Shown here: positions 7,785 through 15,586 of the stretch, piece by piece
How the letters are laid out: every line of letters starts with the position of its first letter
How positions within the stretch are numbered: position 1 is the first letter of the stretch
Origin: JAOAFT01 sp035390885
Lineage (GTDB): Bacteria; Bacteroidota; Ignavibacteria; UBA10030
Direction: 5' to 3'
Assembly (NCBI GenBank): GCA_035390885.1
Contig: DAOOUW010000038.1
Coordinates: forward strand, 1-18,319
DNA: 18,319 nt
The notes under the pieces: generated by a model
Database searches by the model: none
Seen by the model: the letters and a program-made list of their open reading frames with translations, nothing else
What the model was told of the DNA's origin: nothing
Program-made: the position numbers and the translations under genes

Positions 7785-9071
7785 TCAATTTCCGTTTTGC
7801 AGATTTAGAAATTTGTCTTTGTACTTGTAATCCATACTAGTATCCACCTGGACAAAGCCATTTTTTAGCAAATGTGCATTGAGGAAGGTTTTATTTTCAA
7901 GATAGAGATAACAAAGGAGGTTGTTTTCGCTATCATATTTCTGACAGTCGAATTTCATAAAAACTTTTTTGCCTTTTGTTTTCTCGATTAAGAATTTTAT
8001 TGCTTTATCCTGCGCCAACTTGTCCTCTTTGATCCCGATAAGTTTTATCGTCAAGTCATTACTCAATTTTACTTTTTCAGGGCTAATCACCTCTTTTACT
8101 GTAAAAAGTTCTTCTCTTTTTTTGCTGCTATTCTTGTCGATTCGTGATCCAAATTGGAATTTTTTGGGGTCAGTTTTTTTATCGAGCGAATGAGGATCCT
8201 TGAAAATGTAAGGAAGTCTTTGAATTTCTCTTTCAAAATCCGATGCCGTTTGTTGTGTTATGAATTCGTAAGTCGTCTCGTGAATGTCCGTTTGATGCGA
8301 GCGGAGTTTTTGCTTAATGATTGGGATAAATTCAGGGTTGATTTCATAACCAATGGAATTCCGTCCGAGATTTTTTGCAGCCAGATTGGTTGTTCCGCTG
8401 CCGGTGAAAGGATCGAGCACAGTATCGCCAACGAAAGAAAACATTTTGATCAACCGACGTGGTAATTCTTCAGGGAACATTGCAAAGTGATTATCCTGCC
8501 GTGTTCCTGCAAAATTCCAATGTCCAGCAAAAAATGTATTCCATTCTTCTGCGGTCATCTTGGAAAGTTCTTTTTGTTCCTTAGTTGGTTTTGGAGCATC
8601 GCCTAATTTTTTGAAGATAAGGATGAACTCATAATCGAGTTTAAGAATACCATTCCTCGGATAAGGATAGGAACCCATTTGCACGCCCCCGCCGGTTGTA
8701 TGGGAAGTTGTTACTTTTTGCCAGATGATAGCTCCCATATAGTCGAAGCCGACGGTTTCACAGAACTTGATTATTTCTTCTCGAATGGGAATGACTTTGT
8801 AACGGCCGTAGTACACAGAGCGCGCAAATTGGTCGCCAATGTTGATACACAATCGGCAGCCCGGATGTAGAACTCGGTAGCATTCGTTCCAGACAAGATT
8901 GAGATTGTTGATATAATTTTCGTAGCTATCGTGGTAACCGATTTGCTCTTTTGAACCATAGTCCTTCAGTTGCCAATAGGGTGGAGAAGTGATTATTAAA
9001 TGGATTGAGCTATCCGATAGCTCAGTCATTTTTCTGCTATCTCCGTTTATGATTGTGTGATGAGTCGACAT
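7785..9071 (-). CDS. Beta-class site-specific DNA methyltransferase fused to a C-terminal SNase-like domain
   Basis: The 428-residue product starts with an amino-methyltransferase domain (about 1-258). The catalytic motif TSPPYW (28-33) precedes the S-adenosylmethionine site DPFTGSGTT (220-228), the motif order of the beta class; SPPY favours N4-cytosine but N6-adenine is possible. The segment between them (about 95-200, with GHWNFAGTRQDN) likely reads the target. Residues about 322-425 resemble a staphylococcal nuclease fold: VKEVISPEKVKLSN, TIKLIGI, a helix ending in KFLIEKTKGKKV, DSENNLLCYLYL and NAHLLKNGFVQV. The nuclease catalytic positions appear lost: the usual GR of DxxGR is NN, and no Glu follows LIGI in the normal place. 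No restriction enzyme gene is adjacent, so it may be a solitary methyltransferase. The upstream ATG lacks a strong ribosome site. Confidence 0.9.
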   Translation of the reverse strand: MSTHHTIINGDSRKMTELSDSSIHLIITSPPYWQLKDYGSKEQIGYHDSYENYINNLNLVWNECYRVLHPGCRLCINIGDQFARSVYYGRYKVIPIREEIIKFCETVGFDYMGAIIWQKVTTSHTTGGGVQMGSYPYPRNGILKLDYEFILIFKKLGDAPKPTKEQKELSKMTAEEWNTFFAGHWNFAGTRQDNHFAMFPEELPRRLIKMFSFVGDTVLDPFTGSGTTNLAAKNLGRNSIGYEINPEFIPIIKQKLRSHQTDIHETTYEFITQQTASDFEREIQRLPYIFKDPHSLDKKTDPKKFQFGSRIDKNSSKKREELFTVKEVISPEKVKLSNDLTIKLIGIKEDKLAQDKAIKFLIEKTKGKKVFMKFDCQKYDSENNLLCYLYLENKTFLNAHLLKNGFVQVDTSMDYKYKDKFLNLQNGN

Positions 9072-9156
9072 GGTAATTTTATTGTTAAAGGTAACTGAAA
9101 TAAGTTATCTTTGAAGCTACCGACAATAAAATATTTAATGTTGTTACACTCACTTG

Positions 9157-9462
9157 CTATGAAGCGTTTTTCTCTACCGAAGGAGTGGAAGCAGCTGAAT
9201 CATCAGCTTTTTTTTCTACGGATTGAGATGTTTTAGGAGAATCATTTGAAGCCGATGGTTCAGTTGTTGTGGAATGAGAGTTTTTGTAATCTGTCAGATA
9301 GAATCCGCTTCCTTTGAAAACTAAACCTGCGCCGCCTGATAGAAGCCGTTTCAGTTCAGGCTTCGAGCAGGATGGACAAATAACCAATGGAGCATCGGAA
9401 ATCGGTTGAAATTCTTCGAATTTATATCCACAAGAACTACATTTATATTCATAAGTTGGCAT
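9157..9462 (-). CDS. FmdB-family zinc ribbon protein
   Basis: A 101-residue protein starting with the family signature MPTYEYKCSSCGYKFE. It has two CxxC pairs (C8/C11 and C29/C32) that bind one zinc, followed by the LKRLLSGG and FKGSGFYLTDYK segments. The FmdB family was named as a putative regulator of formamidase genes, but in most genomes its role is unknown. The tail from about residue 65 is low-complexity Ser/Thr/Lys/Asp and probably disordered; such tails vary in length. The ATG has a good ribosome site (GGTGG on the minus strand). The gene is divergent from ferritin across about 115 bases and lies 85 bases upstream of the methyltransferase gene, so the two could share a transcript. Confidence 0.92.
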   Translation of the reverse strand: MPTYEYKCSSCGYKFEEFQPISDAPLVICPSCSKPELKRLLSGGAGLVFKGSGFYLTDYKNSHSTTTEPSASNDSPKTSQSVEKKADDSAASTPSVEKNAS

Positions 9463-9578
9463 ATATTTACCACCTTTCTACCAGACTTTTTTACATCATT
9501 TTAAATATATGTTTGTTTTTACTATATTTCAATCGAACTAAAAACATATCAATACACATAACATACCTGGAGGAAAAT

Positions 9579-10076
9579 ATGACAACTGCAATGTTGAATG
9601 CACTCAATGAACAAATTAACCAGGAGCTTTTCTCTGCCTATCTGTACCTTTCTATGGCTGCGCATTTTGAAGCAACCAATTTGCCTGGCATGGCTCAATG
9701 GATGAAAGTTCAGGCGCATGAAGAGACAATTCATGCAATGAAATTTTATAACTTTATCCTTGATCGAGGTGGAAAAGTAACGCTGAAGGCAATAGCACAG
9801 CCTCAAACAGAATTCAAATCGCCAATGGATATTTTCAAACAAGCACTCGAACACGAAAAGAAAGTAACGAGTCTGATCAATAAACTCTATGAACAAGCGC
9901 AGGCAGATAAAGATTATCCCGCTCAAGTCATGCTCCAATGGTTTATCAATGAACAAGTCGAAGAAGAGAAGAATGCTACAGAAATTGTTGCACGCCTGGA
10001 ATTGATCGGCGAATCAAAAGGTCAGCTTGTGTATCTTGATCATGAATTAGGAAAGCGCAAGGCAGAGCAAGAATAA
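9579..10076 (+). CDS. ftnA: Bacterial non-haem ferritin (FtnA-type)
   Basis: A 165-residue ferritin that would form a 24-subunit cage, oxidise Fe(II) and store Fe(III). The ferroxidase ligands are all in place, each one position below E. coli FtnA numbering: E16, E49 and H52 (AHEETIH), E93, Q126 and E129 (NEQVEEE). The length equals that of typical FtnA. The frame is open further upstream, but ATG 9579 is the right start: it has GGAGG six bases before it and begins at the normal first helix. It is followed by a hairpin terminator and so is probably a single-gene unit. Iron-responsive control is common for this family; I did not find a clear Fur box. Confidence 0.97.
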   Translation: MTTAMLNALNEQINQELFSAYLYLSMAAHFEATNLPGMAQWMKVQAHEETIHAMKFYNFILDRGGKVTLKAIAQPQTEFKSPMDIFKQALEHEKKVTSLINKLYEQAQADKDYPAQVMLQWFINEQVEEEKNATEIVARLELIGESKGQLVYLDHELGKRKAEQE

Positions 10077-10102
10077 TCACATTTTACCCAATTCCTGATG
10101 AG

Positions 10103-10135
10103 CTGCCCGGTGATTTTATCGGGCAGTTTATCTAT
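10103..10135 (+). terminator. Probable terminator after ferritin
   Basis: CTGCCCG (10103-10109) pairs with CGGGCAG (10120-10126) around a ten-base loop, followed by GC-poor TTTATCT. The uridine run is short, so termination may be only partial. It lies 26 bases after the ferritin stop. Confidence 0.6.
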
Positions 10136-10428
10136 GTATGGCGACATTGGAGCTTTTTTTCCCCATTGATAACTATCTCTATAATTTTACAAATGGGAGA
10201 GCCATTTTTATTTTGTTGGTTCCGATGAACATTTTTTGAGTTTCCCTATCTTTTGATATTCGAATTCAGAGTATCTTCCATTTTCTTTCACTTCGTAAGA
10301 ATAATATTTCAGAATAAACGTTTTTGGAAATCAAGGTGTCAAAGATAAACGGATTAGAAACTCTGACGAAAAAATTGCGTTATTTATTATAGTAAGCGTA
10401 TGTTCAAAAACTGATAAATGAGGAACAA
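10136..10428. other. Gap upstream of the export operon, with a possible promoter
   Basis: No gene is visible in this AT-rich stretch. A weak sigma-70-like pair occurs near its end: CTGACG at 10363-10368 and TATAGT at 10388-10393, with a 19-base spacer that is longer than ideal. If real, it would start the adaptor-ATPase-permease operon about 30 bases before the ATG. No operator-like dyad stands out. Confidence 0.35.
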
Positions 10429-11775
10429 ATGAAAAAGAATCGTAAGTGGTGGATACTTGGAGGAGTTGTTGTTGTAGTCTGCATTGCTCTTATTTTGATA
10501 CTTGGAGGCTCGTCCAAATCTGAAGTGCAATTTCGGTTTGATGCTGTATCGAAAGGCGATATACAGGTATTTGTAACAGCGACTGGAACAATCAATCCTG
10601 TTGTTACCGTTGATGTTGGAACGCAAGTTTCCGGTATCGTTGCAAAACTCTATGCGGACTACAATTCGATCGTGAAAAATGGTCAGGTCATTGCTCAAAT
10701 TGATACAACATTTTTAGTGCAATCGGTGAAAGATGCAGAAGCAACTCTTGAAAAAGCTCTTGCACAGCAGGCAGATAGCAAGCGCTCTTTTGAACGAGTA
10801 AAAACTCTCTACGACCGAAACCTTGAATCGCAAGCGTCATACGATGCAGCTCTTACAACGCTTGAAACAGCAAATGCGCTCGTTAAATCGGCACAGGCTT
10901 CTCTGGAGCGTGCGCGAGTGAACCTTGCTTATGCTACTATTTATGCGCCAATAGATGGAGTTGTTATCGATCGAAAAGTAAATGTGGGACAAACGGTTGC
11001 TGCAAGTTTTTCATCGCCTACACTTTACACAATCGCAAACGATTTGCGGAAGATGCAGGTGCAGACAACTGTTGATGAATCCGATATTGGAAGAGTTGCA
11101 ATTGGTCAGCATGCGGTCTTTACAGTTGACGCCTATTCGAATGAAAATTTCGAAGGGATTGTATCACAAATACGTCTTGCGCCTACCACAATTTCCAATG
11201 TTGTCAATTATATTGTTGTGATAGATTTTGATAATAGCGAACTCAAGCTGATGCCAGGAATGACTGCAAACGTAAAGATTCTAGTTGGCGAAGCGCACGA
11301 TGTCCTTCGCATTCCTAATCTTGCGCTGCGATTCCAACCGTCGACAGATTTAATTGATACTACTGAACTCAAGAATCAGAAAGGCTTTGCAGCCAGTCAA
11401 GCGGGTGGAAATGAGTATGGAACACTCCAACGCCAGAGTAAAAAACAAGCCACAGGTCCAATGGCTCAGGCTGGTCCTCCAACCCGAAGAACTTTTGGTA
11501 TTACTCCAAGATTTCCAGAATACCAAAAAAGCGGGTATGACGCTTCATCTGACAAGGGATTTGGTCGTGTGTGGATTCTCAATGAGAAGAAAAAATTAAC
11601 TCCGATTTTTGTTCATACCGGACTGAATGATGGAAAGTACACCGAAATTTCTTCTCCCGCACTCCATGAGGGGCAACAAATTGTAATGGGAGTTTTATCG
11701 AACAACAATGGAACAAAACAAGTAAGTCCATTGGCTGGCGGCGGTTCACGACCTCCAGGAGGCGGGCGGCGATGA
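10429..11775 (+). CDS. Periplasmic adaptor (membrane fusion) protein of a MacA-like exporter
   Basis: The 448-residue product has a basic N-terminus, one membrane anchor (about 8-26) and then the usual MacA/HlyD layout. A first lipoyl half is near 60-92 (VGTQVSGIV), a helical hairpin at about 95-165, and the second lipoyl half at 168-190 (YAPIDGVVIDRKVNVGQ). A beta-barrel follows to about 287 (LMPGMTANVKI). The membrane-proximal domain then contains an inserted, Gln/Gly/Pro-rich and probably disordered stretch (about 303-378), and the protein ends in GGGSRPPGGGRR. It would link the inner-membrane permease to an outer-membrane channel; no TolC-like gene is in the window. ATG 10429 has GAGG upstream. 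Its TGA overlaps the next start as ATGA, showing translational coupling. Confidence 0.92.
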   Translation: MKKNRKWWILGGVVVVVCIALILILGGSSKSEVQFRFDAVSKGDIQVFVTATGTINPVVTVDVGTQVSGIVAKLYADYNSIVKNGQVIAQIDTTFLVQSVKDAEATLEKALAQQADSKRSFERVKTLYDRNLESQASYDAALTTLETANALVKSAQASLERARVNLAYATIYAPIDGVVIDRKVNVGQTVAASFSSPTLYTIANDLRKMQVQTTVDESDIGRVAIGQHAVFTVDAYSNENFEGIVSQIRLAPTTISNVVNYIVVIDFDNSELKLMPGMTANVKILVGEAHDVLRIPNLALRFQPSTDLIDTTELKNQKGFAASQAGGNEYGTLQRQSKKQATGPMAQAGPPTRRTFGITPRFPEYQKSGYDASSDKGFGRVWILNEKKKLTPIFVHTGLNDGKYTEISSPALHEGQQIVMGVLSNNNGTKQVSPLAGGGSRPPGGGRR

Positions 11776-12560
11776 GCGTAACATCCTCTTCTTCTCTTTC
11801 TGCTAATAAAGATGGTGAAGTTATTGTAGTAGACCATTTAGTCAAAGTTTATAATCTTGGTGAAGTGGATGTGCATGCTCTCCGTGGTATTTCTGTAAAA
11901 ATTGATCGAGGAGAGTTTGTCGCAATTATGGGCGCATCGGGTTCTGGTAAATCAACCTTCATGAATATTCTTGGATGTCTCGATAAGCCAACTCGTGGGA
12001 ATTATTTCCTTGAAGGAATCGATGTCGGCAAGCTTTCCCGAGACGATTTAGCTGCAATCCGAAATAGAAAGTTAGGTTTTGTGTTTCAGGGATTTAATTT
12101 GCTTTCTCGCACATCAGCATTAGAGAACGTTGAATTGCCATTACTCTATGGCACTTTACCGCAGAAACTTCGTAAGGAAAAAGCTATCGAAGCGTTGCGT
12201 CGCGTGGGACTTGAAGATCGAATCTATCATTATCCAAACCAGCTTTCGGGCGGACAGCAACAGCGAGTTGCGATTGCACGTGCGCTGGTGAATGATCCAA
12301 GCATTGTCCTTGCGGATGAGCCAACAGGGAACTTAGATAGCCGAACAAGCGTTGAAGTGATGGATATATTTCAGCAACTCAACGAGCAAGGAATTACAAT
12401 TGTGCTTGTTACTCACGAACCGGATATTGCGCAATTTACGAAGAGACAGATCGTTTTTCGTGATGGGAAGATTCGATCCGATAAATTAAATCCAAATAGA
12501 AAATATGCGGTTGATGTATTGAAGGAACTTCCTTCAATTGATGATGAGGAGGAAGAATGA
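11772..12560 (+). CDS. ABC transporter ATP-binding protein (MacB/LolD type)
   Basis: A 262-residue ATPase that powers the partner permease. Walker A is GASGSGKS (54-61), the Q-loop VFQGFNLL has Q106, the signature is LSGGQ (158-162), Walker B is IVLADEP (178-184) followed by TGNLD, and the switch histidine is H215 (VTHEPD). The short spacing and ENVELPLLYG segment are typical of the LolD/MacB mechanotransmission class rather than classic importers. It is a separate polypeptide, whereas E. coli MacB fuses ATPase and permease. The first 15 residues are Ser-rich and vary in this family. Both ends overlap neighbours by four bases (ATGA), so the three genes form a tight operon. Confidence 0.96.
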   Translation: MSVTSSSSLSANKDGEVIVVDHLVKVYNLGEVDVHALRGISVKIDRGEFVAIMGASGSGKSTFMNILGCLDKPTRGNYFLEGIDVGKLSRDDLAAIRNRKLGFVFQGFNLLSRTSALENVELPLLYGTLPQKLRKEKAIEALRRVGLEDRIYHYPNQLSGGQQQRVAIARALVNDPSIVLADEPTGNLDSRTSVEVMDIFQQLNEQGITIVLVTHEPDIAQFTKRQIVFRDGKIRSDKLNPNRKYAVDVLKELPSIDDEEEE

Positions 12561-13774
12561 AAATTCTAAATATTATCATTTCAGCCCTTCGTGCGCTTCA
12601 AAGAAATAAAATGCGTTCATTCCTCACGATGCTTGGAATTATCATCGGCGTTGCTGCTGTGATTATGATGTTAGCCATTGGCGAAGGAGCGCAGTATGCC
12701 GTTAAGCAACAGATTGCTTCATTAGGAACCAATGTACTCATCATTACCCCGGGTTCACTTCAACAAGGTGGCGTTCGTATTGGCGCTGGCTCTGCAATTA
12801 CGCTAACAGAAGATGACGCGTATGCAATAAAAAATGAATGTCCGGCTGTTGCTTATGTTTCTCCTGGCTTACGCGCTGGCGGGCAGGTAATTGCTGGGAA
12901 TATGAACTGGGCTACCGGAGTTGAAGGGTGTAGCGCTGATTATCTTCTTATTCGGCAGTGGAGTGTGGAGTATGGGGAATTTTTCACGGAAGCTGACGTC
13001 AAAGCTGCAGCGAAAGTCTGCGTACTTGGAAAAACTGTTGCCGATAATCTTTTTCCGGATTCATCTCCAATAGGACAAACGATCCGAATTCGAAATGTAC
13101 CATTCCGCGTCGTTGGAGTTCTCTCAGCAAAAGGACAGGATGCAATGGGAAATGATCAAGATGATATTATTCTTGCGCCATATACAACAGTGCTCAGGCG
13201 TTTATCTCGTTCCCCATATTTACGGTACATCAATGTCTCTGCAACATCGCCAGAAAATATTCCAGTCGCACAACAACAGATAACAGAATTACTTCGGATG
13301 CGCCATAGAATTCAAGAGTATGAACAGGATGATTTTACCATCCGCAATCAGTCGGATATTGCACAAGCGGCAACGGCAACGTCGCAAATTTTGACAATTC
13401 TTCTTGCAAGTATTGCTTCGGTATCTCTCATTGTTGGCGGAATTGGAATTATGAATATTATGCTTGTTTCCGTTACAGAGCGCACTCGGGAAATTGGTAT
13501 TCGTATGTCGGTTGGCGCACGCAGTCGTGATATTTTAACGCAATTTTTGATCGAGGCGCTTGTGCTAAGTTTGCTTGGCGGCATCATAGGAATTATTCTT
13601 GGCGTGCTTGGATCGTCTCTCATTTCGCGCTTTGCAGAATGGCCTACTTTTATTACTGCATTCTCTATTATTCTTTCGTTTGGTTTTTCAATTGCGGTTG
13701 GCATTTTCTTTGGATTCTATCCAGCGCGAAAAGCCGCGCTTCTCAATCCAATCGATGCGTTGCGATATGAATAA
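12557..13774 (+). CDS. MacB-like ABC transporter permease (FtsX domain)
   Basis: A 405-residue inner-membrane protein with the type VII ABC layout: one N-terminal membrane helix (about 20-42, FLTMLGIIIGVAAVIMMLAI), a large periplasmic core domain (about 45-270), then three helices (about 275-305, 325-350, 362-390) forming the FtsX domain. The motif VSVTERTREIGIRMSVGA after the second helix is the coupling region typical of MacB. The C-terminus FGFYPARKAALLNPIDALRYE is the family ending. Members do not move substrate through the membrane but drive extrusion from the periplasm through adaptor and outer-membrane channel. The substrate (macrolide, lipopeptide, peptide or siderophore) cannot be told. 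It overlaps the ATPase stop by four bases. Confidence 0.95.
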   Translation: MKILNIIISALRALQRNKMRSFLTMLGIIIGVAAVIMMLAIGEGAQYAVKQQIASLGTNVLIITPGSLQQGGVRIGAGSAITLTEDDAYAIKNECPAVAYVSPGLRAGGQVIAGNMNWATGVEGCSADYLLIRQWSVEYGEFFTEADVKAAAKVCVLGKTVADNLFPDSSPIGQTIRIRNVPFRVVGVLSAKGQDAMGNDQDDIILAPYTTVLRRLSRSPYLRYINVSATSPENIPVAQQQITELLRMRHRIQEYEQDDFTIRNQSDIAQAATATSQILTILLASIASVSLIVGGIGIMNIMLVSVTERTREIGIRMSVGARSRDILTQFLIEALVLSLLGGIIGIILGVLGSSLISRFAEWPTFITAFSIILSFGFSIAVGIFFGFYPARKAALLNPIDALRYE

Positions 13775-13798
13775 TATGTTTTATAACTGATATTTTTA

Positions 13799-13804
13799 TA
13801 TAAT
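13799..13804 (+). promoter_or_regulatory. Possible -10 box for the aldehyde reductase gene
   Basis: A perfect TATAAT lies 48 bases before ATG 13852 in the short gap after the permease gene. No matching -35 element is found 16-18 bases upstream, so the call rests on the -10 box and position alone. Confidence 0.35.
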
Positions 13805-13851
13805 GTAGATGATTGTAAGACAAATCACTTTCATTTTATATTGAGGGAAGA

Positions 13852-14997
13852 ATGAGAAACTTTACATACTTTAATCCTGTAAAACTTGTTTTTGGAAAAG
13901 GTTCTATTGCTCGATTGCCTGAGCTCATTCCATCGAATGTTCGGATTCTCATGACGTATGGACATGGATCTATTAAGAAGAATGGCGTATACGATCAGGT
14001 AAAGACAGCATTGAAGAATTTTTCTGTAGAAGAATTTAGTGGAATCGAACCGAATCCACGATACGAAACACTGATGAAAGCAGTCGAGCAATGCAGAAAA
14101 TCGAATATTGATTTCTTGCTTGCAGTTGGCGGAGGCTCTGTACTTGATGGCACAAAGTTCATTGCGGCTGCCGCTAAATACAATGCTGGCGATCCTTGGG
14201 ATTTTCTTGCCAAACATGTGCAACCTGTTGAAGCAATCCCGCTTGGTTGTGTACTGACGTTACCAGCAACTGGCTCGGAAATGAATCCGACTGCTGTCAT
14301 CTCACGCGAATCGACAAAAGAAAAATATGGATTTGGCTCACCGCTTCTTTATCCGAAATTCTCTATTCTTGATCCTGAAACAACGTTTACATTGCCTCCA
14401 CGACAAACTGCAAATGGTATTGTTGATACATTTGTCCATGTAATGGAGCAATACCTGACGTATCCAATTGGCGCTTTGACGCAGGACCGACTTGCCGAAG
14501 GTATTATTCTTTCACTCATCGAGGATGGCCCAAAAGCATTGAGCGATCCGACCAATTATACTGTGCGTGCAAATATTATGTGGAGCGCTACGATGGCGCT
14601 TAATGGACTTATTGGTTGTGGCGTGCCGCAGGATTGGTCAACGCATGGAATCGGCCACGAACTCACGGCTTTCTATGGGCTCGATCATGGACAAACTCTG
14701 GCAATTGTCTTGCCTGCTGTTTGGAAGCATCAGTTCAAAGCAAAAAAGGAAAAGTTAGAAATTTACGGAAAGCGTGTTTGGAATATCGAAGGTTCGAACA
14801 TTGCTGAAAAAGCCATAGAGAAAACAGAAGAATTTTTCCGATCGCTTGGAGTAAAGACGTATCTCCATGAATATGGTATCGATGATTCGCAATTCAGCGT
14901 TATTGCGAACCGATTTGATGCCAGAAATGAGCGACTCGGTGAACATCAGTCGATCGGAGCAAAGGAAGTACTTGAAATTTTGAAATTGTGTAAATAA
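13852..14997 (+). CDS. yqhD: Iron-containing alcohol dehydrogenase, NADPH-dependent aldehyde reductase YqhD-like
   Basis: The 381-residue enzyme matches E. coli YqhD along its length. YqhD reduces a wide range of aldehydes with NADPH and helps remove toxic aldehydes from lipid peroxidation. Visible motifs are LVFGKGSIA, the nucleotide loop GGGSVLDGTKFIAAAA (93-108), TLPATGSEMNPTAVIS, and the metal ligands D192 and H196 (NGIVDTFVH), H265 and H279 (THGIGHELTAFYGLDHGQT). The catalytic site therefore looks complete. The start has a strong ribosome site (GAGGGAAGA just before the ATG). It lies 77 bases after the exporter operon but is closed by its own strong terminator; a read-through from the exporter cannot be excluded. 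Assignment to the family is firm, the physiological substrate is not. Confidence 0.95.
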   Translation: MRNFTYFNPVKLVFGKGSIARLPELIPSNVRILMTYGHGSIKKNGVYDQVKTALKNFSVEEFSGIEPNPRYETLMKAVEQCRKSNIDFLLAVGGGSVLDGTKFIAAAAKYNAGDPWDFLAKHVQPVEAIPLGCVLTLPATGSEMNPTAVISRESTKEKYGFGSPLLYPKFSILDPETTFTLPPRQTANGIVDTFVHVMEQYLTYPIGALTQDRLAEGIILSLIEDGPKALSDPTNYTVRANIMWSATMALNGLIGCGVPQDWSTHGIGHELTAFYGLDHGQTLAIVLPAVWKHQFKAKKEKLEIYGKRVWNIEGSNIAEKAIEKTEEFFRSLGVKTYLHEYGIDDSQFSVIANRFDARNERLGEHQSIGAKEVLEILKLCK

Positions 14998-15016
14998 CAT
15001 TTCAATTATTCAAATT

Positions 15017-15055
15017 AAAAGCCAGATTGAATATCCTTCAGTCTGGCTTTTTTTA
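15017..15055 (+). terminator. Rho-independent terminator after the yqhD-like gene
   Basis: AAAAGCCAGA (15017-15026) pairs with TCTGGCTTTT (15042-15051). The stem continues inward with TGAA (15028-15031) and TTCA (15037-15040) around TATCC, followed by a run of T to 15054. This is a textbook strong terminator 20 bases after the stop codon. Confidence 0.92.
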
Positions 15056-15070
15056 TGGTGCGAATAGGGA

Positions 15071-15124
15071 AATTTTTGATCTTGTATTTTTTGTTTCACG
15101 CAGATAGCGCTGATTCTCGCAGAT
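15071..15124. repeat. First copy of a CGCAGAT-type intergenic repeat
   Basis: This 54-base AT-rich stretch ending in CACGCAGATAGCGC, ATTCTC and GCAGAT is repeated in the same direction at 15316-15368 with about seven differences. The core contains direct AGAT-type heptamers. Similar sequences recur between genes in Bacteroidota-type genomes (pattern recognised from memory). No coding capacity is evident. Confidence 0.75.
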
Positions 15125-15158
15125 GAGGTGTGTTTTTGGGCGAGGGAGTTTCTAGTAG

Positions 15159-15266
15159 TGGCTCCGATATTGGCTATCGCTCACCTCAGCCGCCGTCAAG
15201 ACAATCGGTTGCCGAGTAGCTCGAAGAGCGTATCGAGGCAACAGCCTTCACAGATTTCTAATGCAT
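15159..15266 (-). repeat. Near-full inverted copy of the palindromic REP/BIME-like element
   Basis: Read on the minus strand, this stretch follows the element at 7434-7543 end to end. It has ATGCATTAGAAA, then an identical 44-base block covering the GTTGCC/GGCAAC hairpin, then GGCGGCTGAGGTGAGCGATAG. The last part has diverged (CCAATATCGGAGCC instead of CTCGTATCGAAGCC), which weakens the outer pairing. It lies between the two CGCAGAT-type repeats. Confidence 0.85.
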
Positions 15267-15315
15267 AATTTGGAATAATTTGGGTTAAACACCCCTGCCC
15301 CTTCTACAAGAGTGG

Positions 15316-15368
15316 AATTTTTGACTTTGTAATTTTTGTTCACGCAGATAGCGCAAATTCTCACAGAT
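15316..15368. repeat. Second copy of the CGCAGAT-type repeat
   Basis: It matches 15071-15124 in the same orientation, sharing AATTTTTGA, TTTGTTCACGCAGATAGCGC with one indel, ATTCTC and CAGAT. It is preceded by CCCCTGCCCCTTCTACAAGAG, in which CCCCTT and AAGAG can partly pair. The first copy has only a remnant of that lead-in. Confidence 0.75.
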
Positions 15369-15586
15369 ATTTTTTCAAGAGAAAAGAACAAGCGCTTGCC
15401 GCTGCTTTAACCTTTTGATGTTTCAAATTGCATAATTTGGTTTTATCTCTTTTTTAGCACATCTGCTTCCAATTTGTTGCCTCTGAAAGATTATATTTCC
15501 AACGTTCCAAAGACATTGGCTTGATTTTGGCGCGGGAAGTTCCTATTTTTTATATTGCTTATATAAAATTGACTATGGAGTGATGA
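15369..15586. other. Remaining gap before plsY
   Basis: The whole gap 15000-15586 is about 590 bases with no credible gene. After the repeats this last part holds a second GCATAATTTGG (the first is at 15262-15272), and an AT-rich zone (15546-15570) that should contain the plsY promoter. I could not settle on one -10 box. Confidence 0.4.

Noticed and set aside
7785..9462. A restriction-modification or phage-defence operon around the methyltransferase
   Set aside because: The only close neighbour on the strand is a short FmdB zinc ribbon gene. No endonuclease, specificity subunit or helicase is next to it.
9387..9578. An in-frame upstream extension of the ferritin frame
   Set aside because: It is AT-rich, Tyr/Ile/Leu-heavy and precedes the strong GGAGG site and the normal ferritin N-terminus at 9579. 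It also covers the start of the FmdB gene and the shared promoter region.
4843..15266. Repeated palindromes as a possible CRISPR array
   Set aside because: The copies are widely and irregularly spaced, in both orientations, partly truncated, and without spacers or cas genes.
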